Below are positions 33,843 through 45,134 of a stretch of DNA of 64,000 nt, in pieces (positions within the stretch are counted from its first letter, which is position 1; every line of letters begins with the position of its first letter). The translations under genes were made by a program, and so were the position numbers. This DNA comes from Ancistrus triradiatus. Taxonomy: Eukaryota > Chordata > Actinopteri > Siluriformes > Loricariidae. The notes beneath the pieces are model-generated. The model was not told the origin of the DNA, ran no database searches, and worked only from the letters and a program-made list of their open reading frames with translations. The stretch lies in NCBI GenBank assembly GCA_025084515.1, contig JAJAGP010000428.1:71135-135134 (forward strand), in the 5' to 3' direction.

Positions 33843-35030
33843 ATTTGTAATCTGAGTTACGCAATATTGACTACCTTTATATTGATAACATATGAAGAGC
33901 AGCTGTACTTTTTAGCAGTAGAGCTGCATCAAGGGTAAGTTATGACGGTTGTGGGAAGTCTGCACAGTGAACAAACTGAGAAAGTCAATCCACATATTAC
34001 ATCATTTTAATGCCAAGTCTGCCTTTAGACTTGACATGTTTTCACGATACAGGATCTGCTCATGAGATCAAAAGGAAAGATTCATTTATGGACATCTCTG
34101 ATAACGGATGTTATTGAATTACTCTCTCTGTCTCTGTCCAGGTTCCTCTAGAGTGGGAAATGCTATCTGATCAAATTTACTTTCCAACCATTTACATTCA
34201 TATTGTCACCTCTTTCCCAAAAAACGTGATAGATGTGTGATATGATTTGACCGTAACAAAAGCAGCTACGGACACTGGATACACTAGTCTCATTTGCAAG
34301 ACAAACTGTGACAAGCTAAGTCATCATAAATTAAATGTACACCCTCATGTGGAGACAAAGGCTGCCAAAGGTCTGAGAAAGGTGTCCAAATGGTAATGTT
34401 ACAGCTTTTCAAACCATTTTTTGCTCAGCCAAACTTGGATACATATACATTTATGCCTTTCACAAGCATGACTAAGTATGAGGATGAGAAGAAAAAAGAA
34501 AACATTCACATCTGAGGGAAGTTTCTTTCTAGAGATATGTTTTTCATATTCGTCTCTTACAGCACAAATAAGCCAACCTATAGTATGCAGATCAGCATCA
34601 CACTGTGCACTGAAAGGAACCTTCTACTGATGTTCAACAGAATCCTTGTATCTGTACAGCATGTGTGATCAGTGCATACCATAACGTCATCATGTTTGTC
34701 TGCACTGAAAAATGCTTTCATGATCTTTTCACTCACATGCACTTGTAAATTGACCTCTAAACTCTATATAATTTGTCCCTCCAGAGATGGGAATGCTTTC
34801 ACAAAGAAGAATTTGTGGATGTTTGCTACAAACAAGGCCAAGTGGTTTTGACGGTTACCACAAAACTGTAAGTAACCAGAGTTACATTTTACTGTTCTGC
34901 TCCAGGGTTCAATGGTTGTATAAAACTACTTGAGCAGGAACAGCTTTTGTAAAATATCCTTTCATGTCTGTCTCAACTTAATCCCTTCATCAACCGTAAA
35001 TGTTGTTGTTTATGATTTTGTATATATAAT
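33843..35030. other. No gene recognised
   Basis: An exon-like AG ... GT window at 34785-34870 was considered and not supported. Otherwise nothing recognisable. Confidence 0.35.
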
Positions 35031-35037
35031 TTATAAA

Positions 35038-35045
35038 TTACTGTA

Positions 35046-35101
<56 letters not shown>

Positions 35102-35122
35102 GTATATATATATTTACAGTAG
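35038..35122. repeat. (TA)n inside a palindrome
   Basis: TTACTGTAAATAT on the left and ATATTTACAGTAG on the right are reverse complements flanking about 60 bases of TA repeat, so the whole tract can fold into one hairpin or cruciform. Confidence 0.85.
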
Positions 35123-35202
35123 TCTTATATAGAACAAATCTCTTTGACAACAATTAGATTTATAGTTCTAGCAATAGTTTAATGACCATATATAACATAT
35201 TG

Positions 35203-35620
35203 TCACCAATTGGATCCAAAAATTTCAAACTCGGATTCATCACTCCATATTACGCTTTTCCACTTATCTTTATTCCAGTCTGTGTGAGCTTTAGCATATC
35301 TTAGCCTTTTCAGCCTTCTCAATCCATTATGAAAAAGTGGTTTCTTGGCTGCTACCCTTCCAAAACGACCATGTCTGATCAAGCTCCTGCAGACTACAGA
35401 AGGTTCAACTCTGCATGCCGATTCCTGCCGAGACAGGCATGATGTCCAGACATGACTGGCTGTATCTGGGGACCCATCGGACCACACAATGTTCTTCCGT
35501 TGTGCCAAGGTCCAGTTCTGACACTCACGTACCGTGGGCAGGGGTTCGCATGGTGAGCACTGTGACTGGTCTGCAACTAATCAGCCCCACGCTCAGCAGG
35601 TTGTGACACATTCTTCCCTT
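35203..35620 (-). pseudogene. Tc1-like transposase fragment, minus strand
   Basis: On the minus strand a frame reads through a degenerate linker and then the catalytic start: RLRYAKAHTDWNKDKWKSVI followed by WSDESEFEIFGSNW, which carries the first catalytic Asp. The preceding part (HGRFGRVAAKKPLF) matches the usual linker between the DNA-binding and catalytic domains. The frame ends at 35203. The second Asp, the Glu and the termini are missing. It is a different Tc1 subfamily from Tc1-A and Tc1-B. Confidence 0.75.
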
Positions 35621-35705
35621 AAAGAGCAGTAAACGTTTATGTGACTTGTACCACAGTAGCTCTTCTCACCACGTATTCGAGACCATCTCTCTGCAGAATC
35701 ACTAT

Positions 35706-35847
35706 ACCAAGTATAATATTTTTGTCTCATTTGTATAACTGGGTTCTCTTTATCTACTTTTAGGACTTGTGTGAAAATCTAATGATGTTTTAGGTTATAG
35801 TTACGCAGAAATATAGAAAATTATAAAGGGTTCACAAACTTTAAAGC
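35706..35847 (+). mobile_element. Tc1-B right-end fragment
   Basis: CCAAGTATAATATTTTTGTC, TCTACTTTTAGGACTTGTGT, AAATCTAATGATGTTTTAGG and AAAGGGTTCACAAACTT match the right end of the copy at 21105-22343. It lies just past the unrelated transposase fragment. Confidence 0.85.
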
Positions 35848-36390
35848 ACAAACTTTCAAGTCAAATCATGATTTCTCACGCCGCACAACTTTTTATGTTT
35901 TGCAAAAACTTCATTCTGTATTTGATGTTTTCTCAGACTGCAAAAAAATTTTAATCTCCTGCATGAGCAAAATCCTGGTAATTGTTTTATTTAAAATGGA
36001 ACACATTGCTGAGCACATTGTTTTGTTCTTTGGGTTTTTTGCCTAAGAGTGTGTACATTAAAGTAAAAAAAAGAGAGCCTGAAACACAAAAAAGGTCCCT
36101 CAGCAATAAACTATAACCTATAACAATAACAATAAATGATGACTGATTGGGACTATTTAGACTTTGACGTTCTTTTCAGATACTCAGGTGGCTTATCTGC
36201 ATGTGGTGACATTCCATGTATACCGGAAACTGACTTAATAGGTTGGATATCTTGATGGAAAAACTGGTAAGTTTAAGTGACTTGTACCACAGTAGTTCTT
36301 CATAAATAGGATTTGTTGCTTTTGTGCATCAAGAAGCCTTGGTCACCACCCAGTTACTTGCTCACGGTTTGTCCCCAAACAACTGCAGGT
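35848..36390. other. No gene recognised
   Basis: AT-rich. GTGACTTGTACCACAGTAG at about 36277 also occurs at 35640, a short shared repeat of unknown type. Confidence 0.35.
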
Positions 36391-36499
36391 AGGGACTCAC
36401 CACTACCACCACAAGCATTGCTGTTTAGAAGATGCTTCAACAAAGTCAACTGGCCAAAACAATTCGTGTCCTAGGGAATAATTTGGGAGGAACTATGCA

Positions 36500-36965
36500 C
36501 TGGAAGCTCACTGAAGAACCACATTAGTTCCAGGGCATTTTGGCTTGCATTCGGCTTTTCCTAGTAGGAAAGCCGTGTGACACCAAAGTGGCGTAAGCCG
36601 AGGTAGTTTAGACGACTCAAAATCACGTTGTACCACCCTTGTCACATGTATTTAATATGGCTTTATGTTGTTTATATGGCTACTGGTTTACAAATATATT
36701 TAAACATGGCGGTTGAGCAGAACCCAGGAGCTAGCGTCTAGACCAATCGCTGCATACTTGCATCACTCAGGGTTCCAATGCGCTGAGAAAAGACTGCCTT
36801 GAAGTAGGAACTAAATAGTTTTTATACGCAGCATTCTTAGAACTACAGTCGTTCCCATTTCCTGTGGTGCAAACACATGAAGGGGGACACTTTCTCTAAC
36901 AGTTCTAAGAACTTTGAAAAAGGTCTTCCAGTGCGAAAGCACCTAAAGTCACTCTGACTGATCCG
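36500..36965. repeat. Unclassified repeat-like block
   Basis: TTCCAGGGCATTTTGGCTTG, ATTTAAACATGGCGGTTGAG and AAGGTCTTCCAGTGCGAAAG have the flavour of the Harbinger-associated repeats at 20.5-23.2 kb, but no clear inverted ends were found. Tentative. Confidence 0.3.
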
Positions 36966-37040
36966 GTTTCCTCCCACATTCCAAAGAGATGTGTTACGTT
37001 CAGTTGTTGCTCTAAACTGTCCCCTGTCTAAATATGTCCA
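36966..37040 (+). repeat. SINE-B fragment
   Basis: CCGGTTTCCTCCCACATTCC followed by a degraded continuation to CTCTAAACTGTCCCC. Only this middle part is preserved. Confidence 0.55.
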
Positions 37041-38140
37041 ATTAGTTATACATCATTATAACCATGTTCCTGTCACAAATAGTCACTGATGCTGAAGTGA
37101 CATTAAATGTCTTTGAAGTGTGTTTCAGTACAGGAGGAACACACTGAAATTTTTAAATGTGAATGACCAATACTGAACAGATGCAGTGGATAAAGAACTG
37201 GCTGAGAAATACTGCAATGTTTCTTTCTCTACATGTGTGATAGCCATGAGATTTTATCTGATACAAACTTAACTTGCTGAGCTAAAACATTTAAAGCCAG
37301 TCACATAATTTTCCATCAACAGAAATTTCCACAGCTCCAGCCCTTTGCATCTCATGAAGCATCTTTCTTTCTCTGCTTTGCTCTTTTCTATGTCTAGCCT
37401 GGGTCTTCTCCCACGTACGTAAATCACAGGGCAGGGCGGAACAAGCAGGAAGTGGAGTAGAAAATTAGATCAAGGAGCAGGCTCTGCTTTGGGTGCTGCA
37501 GTTGTTCAACCTCTGAACAGATTCTCACCACCCACAAAGGAAAAAAAAAACACACGACGACCCTCAGCTTTTCACGACTCGTGAGGTGCTAACTGGAAGC
37601 GCTTCTCTCACACTGCAGCTGAGAGAAAACGTGGCCAAGAGCTTCTTAATGCCTGTACATTCATCCCAATGTGGATTTAATTAGGGGGCTTTCAAGCCAC
37701 AAGGTCAATTAAATATATTTCAATAGGTACTAAACGATGACTTCAGTTACTGAGACACCCAGAAGTGAACAGCGAAAAAAGTCAAATCTGTTAAAAATTG
37801 CTGAATTAGCCTGCAATTAGAATGTCATTTATATAGTCAGGATAAGCACAGTGTTCACACATAGGTTTTAGGATAGGTTTTCTCATTCGGCTGTGAGGAA
37901 AATGCTTTCACACCACCCAGTCAATACTGCTCTATTAACACATACTCAAGTAGGCAAAACACAGCCATAAGAGCAGAACACAACAGGCCCTTTCAACAGG
38001 CTCTTCTCCTTAAATAGGGCACTTAATGACTTTCCCACCACAACCTGAATATACCTACTTGTCATGATTTTCAGTGTGGGAAAACTTCATTTCATAAGGG
38101 ATGCATTCCTTTGTTTTCGAGGTCAACTGACCTCCGGAAG
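37041..38140. other. No gene recognised; low-copy block 37560-37740
   Basis: 37560-37740 (CTCACACTGCAGCTGAGAGA, TTAATTAGGGGGCTTTCAAG, GGTCAATTAAATATATTTCA) is low-repeat with an E-box (CAGCTG) and TAATTA/CAATTA cores. It could be regulatory, but nothing in the sequence proves it. Confidence 0.3.
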
Positions 38141-38149
38141 TCCCAACTT

Positions 38150-39095
38150 ACTGTGGTAATATTCAAGTACTCAAGTCAAGTCCCTGCTATAAGTCAAGCA
38201 AGTCTCATGTCAAGTCCTACGAAATTATGATGCTCTAATTCCAGTTTCCACATTTAAATCAGTCAAAAGACAGTGGTCAGAAAGAGTTCAATTTCATTTT
38301 CAGCAATAACAAATGCTACTGCATTACTTCTTGGACTTTTAACTCATCTGTTTAACTCATCATGCTAAAACCCTGACAGGACTAGGACTAAGCTAGGACA
38401 TGGAATCACATGGAATTTGCCATTTCTAATTTCTGAATATTGGCTGTTGTGTCTTCTCAATAAATACACAATCGATTCAAAGCCAAGTCTAACACATATT
38501 CAACTGATATTACTTACTAATGCATTGTTTCCCAATCCTGGTCCTGAAGCTCCCCCTGCTCTGCACAATTTAGTGCTTCTCCTGTTAAAACACACCCACT
38601 GTATACCCACTCAATAACGGGCTTGTTAATGAGCAGAGTAGTTGGATCAGGTGTGTTGGGAGCAGGAAAACACTACAGCATGCAGAGCGGTGGGGCTCCA
38701 GCACCAGGATTGAGAAACACTGTGCTAATGTTTGATTTGCCAAGAAGTGTTCATGTCACTGATTATTCATACAGACTTTGCATATCACTGGTCTCTTTCA
38801 CTAATTCATTGACAACATAATTTTGAATCAAAACGTCACTATTTTTAGAATATCTGCTTCCATGTTATGAGCTTCAAAAGAAAAAAAATCCCTAAAAATG
38901 CAAATATTTTATATAAAATTAAGTCATTTCAAGTCATCAGACTCAATTCCAAGTCATGTCTCAGGTCATGAATACTAAGTCAAAAGTCGAGTCTTTTATC
39001 AATGTTAGTCAATCCAATCTCAAGTCCTTTCAATTGCGGTTAGATTCTGACTTGAGTCAAGTCATGTGACTTGAGTACACCCAACTCTAGTACCT
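38150..39095. mobile_element. CAAGTCAAGTC-type repeat split by a MITE
   Basis: 38160-38220 and 38920-39090 are rich in CAAGTC/AAGTCA motifs. The right end (GACTTGAGTACACCCAACTC) is complementary in style to the left (CAAGTACTCAAGTCAAGTCC), suggesting two ends of one element. The middle holds a palindromic MITE at 38522-38726. Confidence 0.5.
38522..38726. mobile_element. Palindromic hAT-like MITE
   Basis: TGTTTCCCAATCCTGGTCCT at the left and CACCAGGATTGAGAAACACT at the right are inverted, and inner parts also pair (TGCACAATTTAGTGC region with the right arm, CACACCCACT with CAGGTGTGTT). Flanks CTAATGCA and GCTAATGT suggest an imperfect duplication. About 205 bp, non-coding. Confidence 0.7.
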
Positions 39096-39255
39096 TGATA
39101 GACAACATAAAAAAGTTTCATGTGTCCCAAAGCTATATTTTCTCATAGTCATCACCCTTTATTTTTAATACAGTACTTTGATTATGATAAAATCTACAAA
39201 AGGGAATACTTTCTTTTAGTGTTTGAGTATCTAAAATAGAGGTGTACACTAGAGA

Positions 39256-39300
<45 letters not shown>

Positions 39301-40045
39301 CAGAATTATATTTTTGCCATAGTTAGCTAAAACAGTCTTAACAAACACATTATCTAATAAAACTCCTGTTCAGAGGATTCTAATGCACATGTAGTCCTGT
39401 AGTAATTTCCTCTTTTACAGGAGCTACTCTGTGATTTTATTTCTGTCCGGTCTGCCATGTCTATGTTTTTCTTTCTCCTCCCCTGAGAAAAGTAGAGGCA
39501 GATTTACCTACTGTATTTTACCCTCCTCAACGACACTCTGATCATTTAAGTCAAATCCAAATGCACATATCCATGATATAACAGGCAGATGCTGCCTTGC
39601 ATTGGACACAGGCTATATACATACAAACATATACCTAAACTCGTACACTAGCAGAACACAAGTGATAAACCTAAACACACAAAAATAACTCACAACAGGA
39701 CAAGCCCATTTAATGCTAAACACTCACAGTCACAGAAACGACACACAGCATAGCAAATACTAACATGACACAAACACAAGCCTGGAAAATAGCAAACAGC
39801 AACAGAGAAGGGAAGAATAACACAAACACATGGTGAGCAAAAACAGAACAAAGACCCACCAGTTTTTTAATTGCGTTTCACTGCTACTCACCATAAGTTA
39901 AGCACAAAGTCAAGTCCAGCAGAAAAATAATGAAAATACGAAAAGTCAGATTCCACCAGCTGATTAAAGAGGTGATTTTAATAATAGCTACGTGTATAAA
40001 GCATAGCTTAATATTGAAATATGCACAATAAATATTTATAAACGG
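39096..40045. repeat. No gene; (ATT)n microsatellite at 39255-39300
   Basis: A clean ATT repeat of about 46 bases. The rest (39400-40045) is CA-rich low-complexity DNA without recognised genes. It contains ACACAAACAC-style tracts that may be an old retroelement. Confidence 0.6.
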
Positions 40046-40258
40046 GACTGTGGTAGCCTAGCGGGTAGGGTACTGGACAATGAACCAGAAGGTCCAGGGT
40101 TCAAATCCCAGCTCTTCAAATCCAAGCTGCCACTGTTGGGTCCTTGAGCAAGGCCCTTAACCCACAATTGCTTGGATTGTAAGACATAAAATTGTAAGTC
40201 GCTCTGGATAAGGGCGTCTGCTAAATGCTGTAAATGTAAATGTAATGTAATGTAAATA
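40046..40258 (+). repeat. SINE-A, full length
   Basis: GACTGTGGTAGCCTAGCGGG, B box GGTTCAAATCC, a small internal duplication (CAGCTCTTCAAATCCAAGCT), CCTTGAGCAAGGCCCTTAAC and TAAGTCGCTCTGGATAAGGG, then a TAAATG tail. Confidence 0.88.
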
Positions 40259-40407
40259 AACTTTTAATAATTCAATCATTCATTTTCACAGTCTGAGGTT
40301 GGAATCTACCAGGGCATCTCTGGAGCTGTAAGGGAACAGCACTAAAAACTGCATCACGGTGCTACCCAATATACATTTTGTTTTCAGGAAATAATGACCT
40401 GCCAGTC

Positions 40408-40991
40408 TGTCAGGGTATGACGCGAGTCATCCCCCATAGTCTCCTCCTTAATTGACAGTGTTCCTACTCCATGGCCAGCTGCTTAATTGCAGCCGTCTTC
40501 ACTGTATATATACCCAGTTGTTTCCCTGTGTCTTTGGTGGGTCTTTGTTCTGTTGCTGCTCACCATTTGTTTGTATCCTCCAGGTTGTGCTTGTGTCATG
40601 TTAGTATTTGTCATGCTGTGTGTTGTTTCTGTGCCTTTTGTGTTTAGCGTTAAACAGCTTTGTCCCGTTGTGTGTTAATTTTGTGTTTAGTTCTACCTCT
40701 GTGTTTTTCCAATGTGCCAGTTTATGTTTATGTCAGTATGTATATAGCCTGTGTACAGCTTTTAAGTTTGCACTTTAAGTTACTGCTCTGTATATTTGCT
40801 GTTAGGGTGTTTAGCTCACCGTCTGCATGTGTGTTTGCCTTGTTAGATGTGTCTTATAAATCCCTAGACTTAGGTGTGTTCCTTCACTAATTTTATTCAG
40901 GATCCTGTTGCTGTTGTCTTGTCATTTTGTGTAATAAATCTCCCCAGTTACACCTACAATCTCATTCTCATCCACCCTCAGAAGCATGACG
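40408..40991 (+). mobile_element. Solo LTR, probable Ty3/gypsy-type
   Basis: Bounded by the identical 5-bp repeats CAGTC (40403-40407 and 40992-40996). Starts TGTCAGGGTATGACGC and ends AAGCATGACG (the expected final CA appears mutated). It has a TATA-like GTATATATACCC near 40503 and an AATAAA poly(A) signal near 40932. No internal gag or pol sequence lies beside it, so recombination between two LTRs probably removed the body. Superfamily is inferred from length and layout. Confidence 0.75.
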
Positions 40992-40996
40992 CAGTC

Positions 40997-41270
40997 AGTT
41001 ACATGTAATATTTGGGTTTGGAGAGAATATAGCCCACCCGAGACTCAATCTTCCAGAGAAAATTGTAATACCTTCCAGACACAAGAATTTTATCATTCAG
41101 GAGATGTGTAAACATTCAGTCACAGATGGCTGCCTGGTAAACTAATCCAATCCAAATAGGGCTAAAGACATATTATAAAAAAATATAAGTAGAATGATTT
41201 ATTTCACCAAAGCAGAAGGTATCAGCAATGTATATGAAAAAAATAGTAACTACAATATTTTGCTGTGTTG
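40997..41270. other. No feature recognised
   Basis: AT-rich spacer between the solo LTR and the next transposon. Confidence 0.35.
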
Positions 41271-41274
41271 AAAT

Positions 41275-42432
41275 AAGCTCCCCGGACCAAAAATTAGTCA
41301 CCTTGCCTGTTTAAGGGTTTAGTAACTTTAGGCTCCTGCAGATGGCGTTGCACGAGGATGATCGAAGAGTAAATACCTAAAGGGTGTGTGACTGGATTCA
41401 CAGATTGAGAAAAGGTGGTACAGTACAGTGAATGTCTCGTTCAATTTGTATAAAATGGGTCGCAAAGCAGATGTTAATGATTGGCAAAAAGGAGAGATTG
41501 CGTTTGGGCATGTCAAAGACGATAGTGTGAAGGAAGTAGCTCAATTTTCAGGTGTATCAAAGCATATGGTCATATCGGTCTACCAGCAGTAGAAAAAAAT
41601 CCCAATCTACAGAAAACCCTTGTCAGAATTGTGGCCAAAAAAATGAAACTGATTCATGGCTGGTGAGTAAGCACAGCTTCACTTCCAGGCAAGCATTGCT
41701 TCTAGAAGTCAACGCAGGTCCTTCACAACCAATTTCTGAAAGAAAACTAAACAGGGAAATGCATACCATGAACATATGGAGTGAGTGGCACGCAACAGGC
41801 CTTTGCTCACTTCTGCTCACAAAGTTCCCCAAATACAGTGGGCAAAGAAACACAAAAAATGGGACTGTTATCTGGTCAGATGAATCTCCTGTCTGCCTGC
41901 ATGTGAATGACGCTAGGTATTGTGTTCATTGAAGACTTCAGGAAGCCTTCAATGAGGACTGCGTGCAAGGTGTGGTTCAAGCGGGAGGAGGTTCTATGAT
42001 GTTCTGGTGGTGTTTCAATTACAGGGAAATTGGTCCTTTGTTGAGGTGACAGTACAATTGGACCACAATGCCTACACTGAGTTGCAGGATAACCAGGTTT
42101 TGCCGTTTGCACATTATCTTACCAAGGAACAGAACATTCCTATCCCCATACTGTAAGATGACTATTCTCACATTCACAAGGTTTCAAATGTGACTGATTG
42201 GCATGCTGAACATTCAGGAGCAGTCACACATCTGGGCTGGCCCGCAAAATCCCCAGATGTGAATCCTCTTGAAAATGTGTGGGACTACCTGGCTGAACTG
42301 CGCAACACTTTGATGCAAAAGTTTTCTGAACATTGATATCTTCTTTATCCCGAAATGTGTCCAGCCCATGCCAAATCCAAGCAGCTATTACTCATGGTCG
42401 TGGAGGTAATACACACTGCTCAAGGGTTACCT
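41275..42432 (+). pseudogene. Tc1-like transposon with degenerate transposase
   Basis: A terminus-like AAATTAGTCACC is at 41293. The transposase starts at ATG 41455 (MGRKADVNDWQKGEIAFGHV), giving an HTH region (KEVAQFSGVSKHMV), then a stop after about 45 codons. The catalytic part is readable in pieces: NGTVIWSDESPVCLHVND with the first Asp (41860-41920) and VQAGGGSMMFWWCF (about 41977-42015). The second Asp region and the DLNPIE equivalent (GAGAATCCTCTTGAAAATGT at 42255) survive only with frameshifts. Many stops make it inactive. Confidence 0.75.
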
Positions 42433-42433
42433 G

Positions 42434-43109
42434 ACCCAGGTCGGCACCCCACAATGAGAGCAGATTACCTGATCTGGATTAGCCCCATCTGTCTACATCA
42501 TATAATGTGAATGGATCCGCTAATCTGAAATAGACCCATCCTCCACCCCAAGGAGCACTGAAACTGGTGGTGGAAATCCAGAGAATGCACACTGAGACTG
42601 GAAACTGTCCAGTGCACAACCATCTCCACTTTATGAACACAGACTGTGCCAGAATGTGGACTTTACCAATGCCAGGGAAACGAAGAACTGGACTTTATGG
42701 TGCTAGTTGTCCAAAACACGTACCCAACAAATCTTTGCTTGCTAGAGACAGGGGTCATACTAGAGATGCTCAGCATTGGGAACAAGTGCTCAACCTATTG
42801 AGGAAATTTCGTTCGAGACCGCCTCTGGCAAAGAGAGGTCTGTCAATTACGCAGTTGCGTTCTGATCTCCTGGCTCCATTGGTGTTCATAGAGTCCAGAT
42901 GGTTGTACTCTGTACAATTTCCGGTCTCAGTGTGTATTCACCGGATTACCTCCTGTTTTGCCAGGGGCGTGTTCCCAAATCTTAGTGCTCCTTGGGGTTG
43001 GGGCTGGGTCTATTTCAGATTAGCGAATCTGTCCGCATCACTTGATGCCAACCAAGCTGTCTAATACAGATCAGGTGATCCGCTCTCATCCCAAGTGGCA
43101 CCCACGTTA
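42434..43109. mobile_element. Foldback element FB-X, copy 2
   Basis: The outer ~135 bases at each end are inverted copies: GGTCGGCACCCCACAATGAG with the reverse complement of CTCATCCCAAGTGGCACCC; CGCTAATCTGAAATAGACCC with GGGTCTATTTCAGATTAGCG; CCCCAAGGAGCACT with AGTGCTCCTTGGGG. Its middle matches copy 1 at 24705-25372. A 165-codon frame (42567-43064) crosses both the centre and an arm and is not protein-like. No transposase. Confidence 0.75.
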
Positions 43110-45134
43110 CAATATCAATCTCATAATATTTTACCATAACGGTATGTTTATCTTAGTATAGTTAGTATTGTTAAGGCATCTGTGCTTTATAACTCTTGTA
43201 ATTTAAGTAACAAATAACCAAAGTACACAGCATTTTATAGGCATACAAGCATCTCAGTGTCATACAGTTGATATTATTCTAGAATGTTCCATTAAATATT
43301 CCTTGATAATTAAAACAGACAAATACATCTGCAAACTGTATCTACTTATATTAACATACAATAATGATCATACTTTTCTATGAAATTTTATTCTGTAATG
43401 AAGCATCAATTATAAGTAAAAAGTACTGAGGAGACTATTTAGTATGAAATGTTTCTGCAGGAGAAAGATTCATGTGCAAGACTACAGTATTTACCTTTAT
43501 TTCTAATTAAAGTGTCCAGATTAAGTTTATGTATGGTTGCATGGTTTCCTGTTCATATTACCAGCATTTTATACACCTTGTCAGATATTATCTTTTATTT
43601 TACATTCCACGAGTTAAAACTGAACAAGCACTCATGTGACACAGGACTCTCATACATTAAGACCACTGCAAGGACCCAGGACCGAGCCTTGTTGCTATCT
43701 TCGGTTTGGGTCAGGCATCAAATGATTAGCTCTGTCTAAGGGAAGGAAGGCCTTTTGTTCTCCGAGACCAACTCTGATGAGGAAAAAGCACGGTTAAGAC
43801 ATGAATAAACCCTGAACAAATGTGGGTTCAACTAGCCCTTCATCTCTCAACTCTTGTTGATGTGAAGGTCCATAAAAAGTATGCAAGTTGATTCAATTTC
43901 TTTAATAGCAATGCTCTAATTGAAAGGTCAAATAATGGGCTTATGTTAACCTGCTTTGTCTTTTAAACATCTACATAGCAACAGGTAATTCACATCACAT
44001 TCCTTGTAACCCAGTCTGCAGTGTGTTTAAGGCTGCCTCAAAAGGTTGTGGCATATTTGCACTGTTCATCACCGTCTGAGTGCTTTATAATCATGTGTTT
44101 TATAAAACTGTGTGAATCTCTTCACTGTGTTTTATGTTTCATGTAACTCTGGTGCTCCACAGCACAGATACTACAGTGTTGCTGCCATTGTGTGGAAATG
44201 CATGCATTGGCCACCAAAGGTGTGACTGGTAAAACAGTTACAATATGAACAGCACTGGACACAGGGTTTGTAGAGTTTTGTTTTCTGGCACAGAGAGCAC
44301 ATAAGAAACAGAGAGTACTTAATCTAGGGTTGCTGTAACAAGAAGTGAAAGCAGGGAACTAATTTGCTTACATACGATGAACTATAAATGGTTAGGACTT
44401 TTAACAAGGAAATATGTCTGACTGTAGTTAAATTGCAATTTTATAAGCAGAATGAAGCACAGTGGAGTGTTTTTTAATTGGAAAACAGTTAACTTCACAT
44501 CACACCACTAAACACTAGTACTGTAGTGTAAAAGCACATCACGGTCAACTTCTTCAGAGTGGGACAACTTATTGGCATACTTAGAAATCCTTCATGAAAA
44601 TAAATTTTTTGGAAATGTATAGTCTCAAGTAGGCCTACTGTAATATATTCTGCCATATCGTCCAAGCCAACTTTTCATTGTGACACAATTGTTATTAAAA
44701 TACCATCAAATCAAATAGAAATTTTTCAATAATTTTACTGTAACACAAAACGGGGATTTAGCTACATCATGTATTTGGAAATTAGTCTCAAGTGTGTGAT
44801 ATATTTTCTCATGGTCCAGCTTTCAATGGTCCATCTTTTCAACATGGAACAACCTGCTAAAAATTAAACAGTACAATTTTAAATTGTAGGGTTTTCGGTT
44901 ATGTATTTTGAAAATAACGAAGTAAAGTGATACAAAGCTACAGTATTTTGCCATATTGCACAAAACGGACGTCCACTGGAAGTTAACAACTGGTTTTTAA
45001 TGGTATATTGACTTTACTCACTTTTGGTGATGAACTTACCTTAAACGAACCACAAATAACGACAGGGAAACCTGTTCTAAAAAGGTCTTTACTCGGTCTT
45101 CGTGTTTGAATGGGTTTAAAGTTAGTGGTCTCAC
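43110..45134. other. anos1 intron 1, proximal 2 kb; no repeat recognised
   Basis: This stretch lies directly downstream of the anos1 exon 1 donor. I see no second exon and no named repeat, which makes it the quietest block near a gene in this window. Confidence 0.45.

Noticed and set aside
34785..34871. Exon-like window with AG before and GTAAGT after
   Set aside because: The encoded peptide matches nothing I know, and neither flank has a partner exon.
40487..40890. Cysteine- and valine-rich frames on the plus strand
   Set aside because: They lie inside the solo LTR. The composition is that of T-rich U3/R sequence, not of a membrane protein gene.
42567..43064. 165-codon plus-strand frame
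   Set aside because: It lies across the middle and right arm of foldback element FB-X. Inverted repeats of this GC level often give such frames, and no conserved motif is seen.
1..45000. Further anos1 exons (cysteine-rich, WAP, fibronectin III) on the minus strand
   Set aside because: I looked for complements of the WCQNHKQC, CEPLFP and CCxNGCGHTC segments expected in exons 2-4 and did not find them. They probably lie beyond the window.
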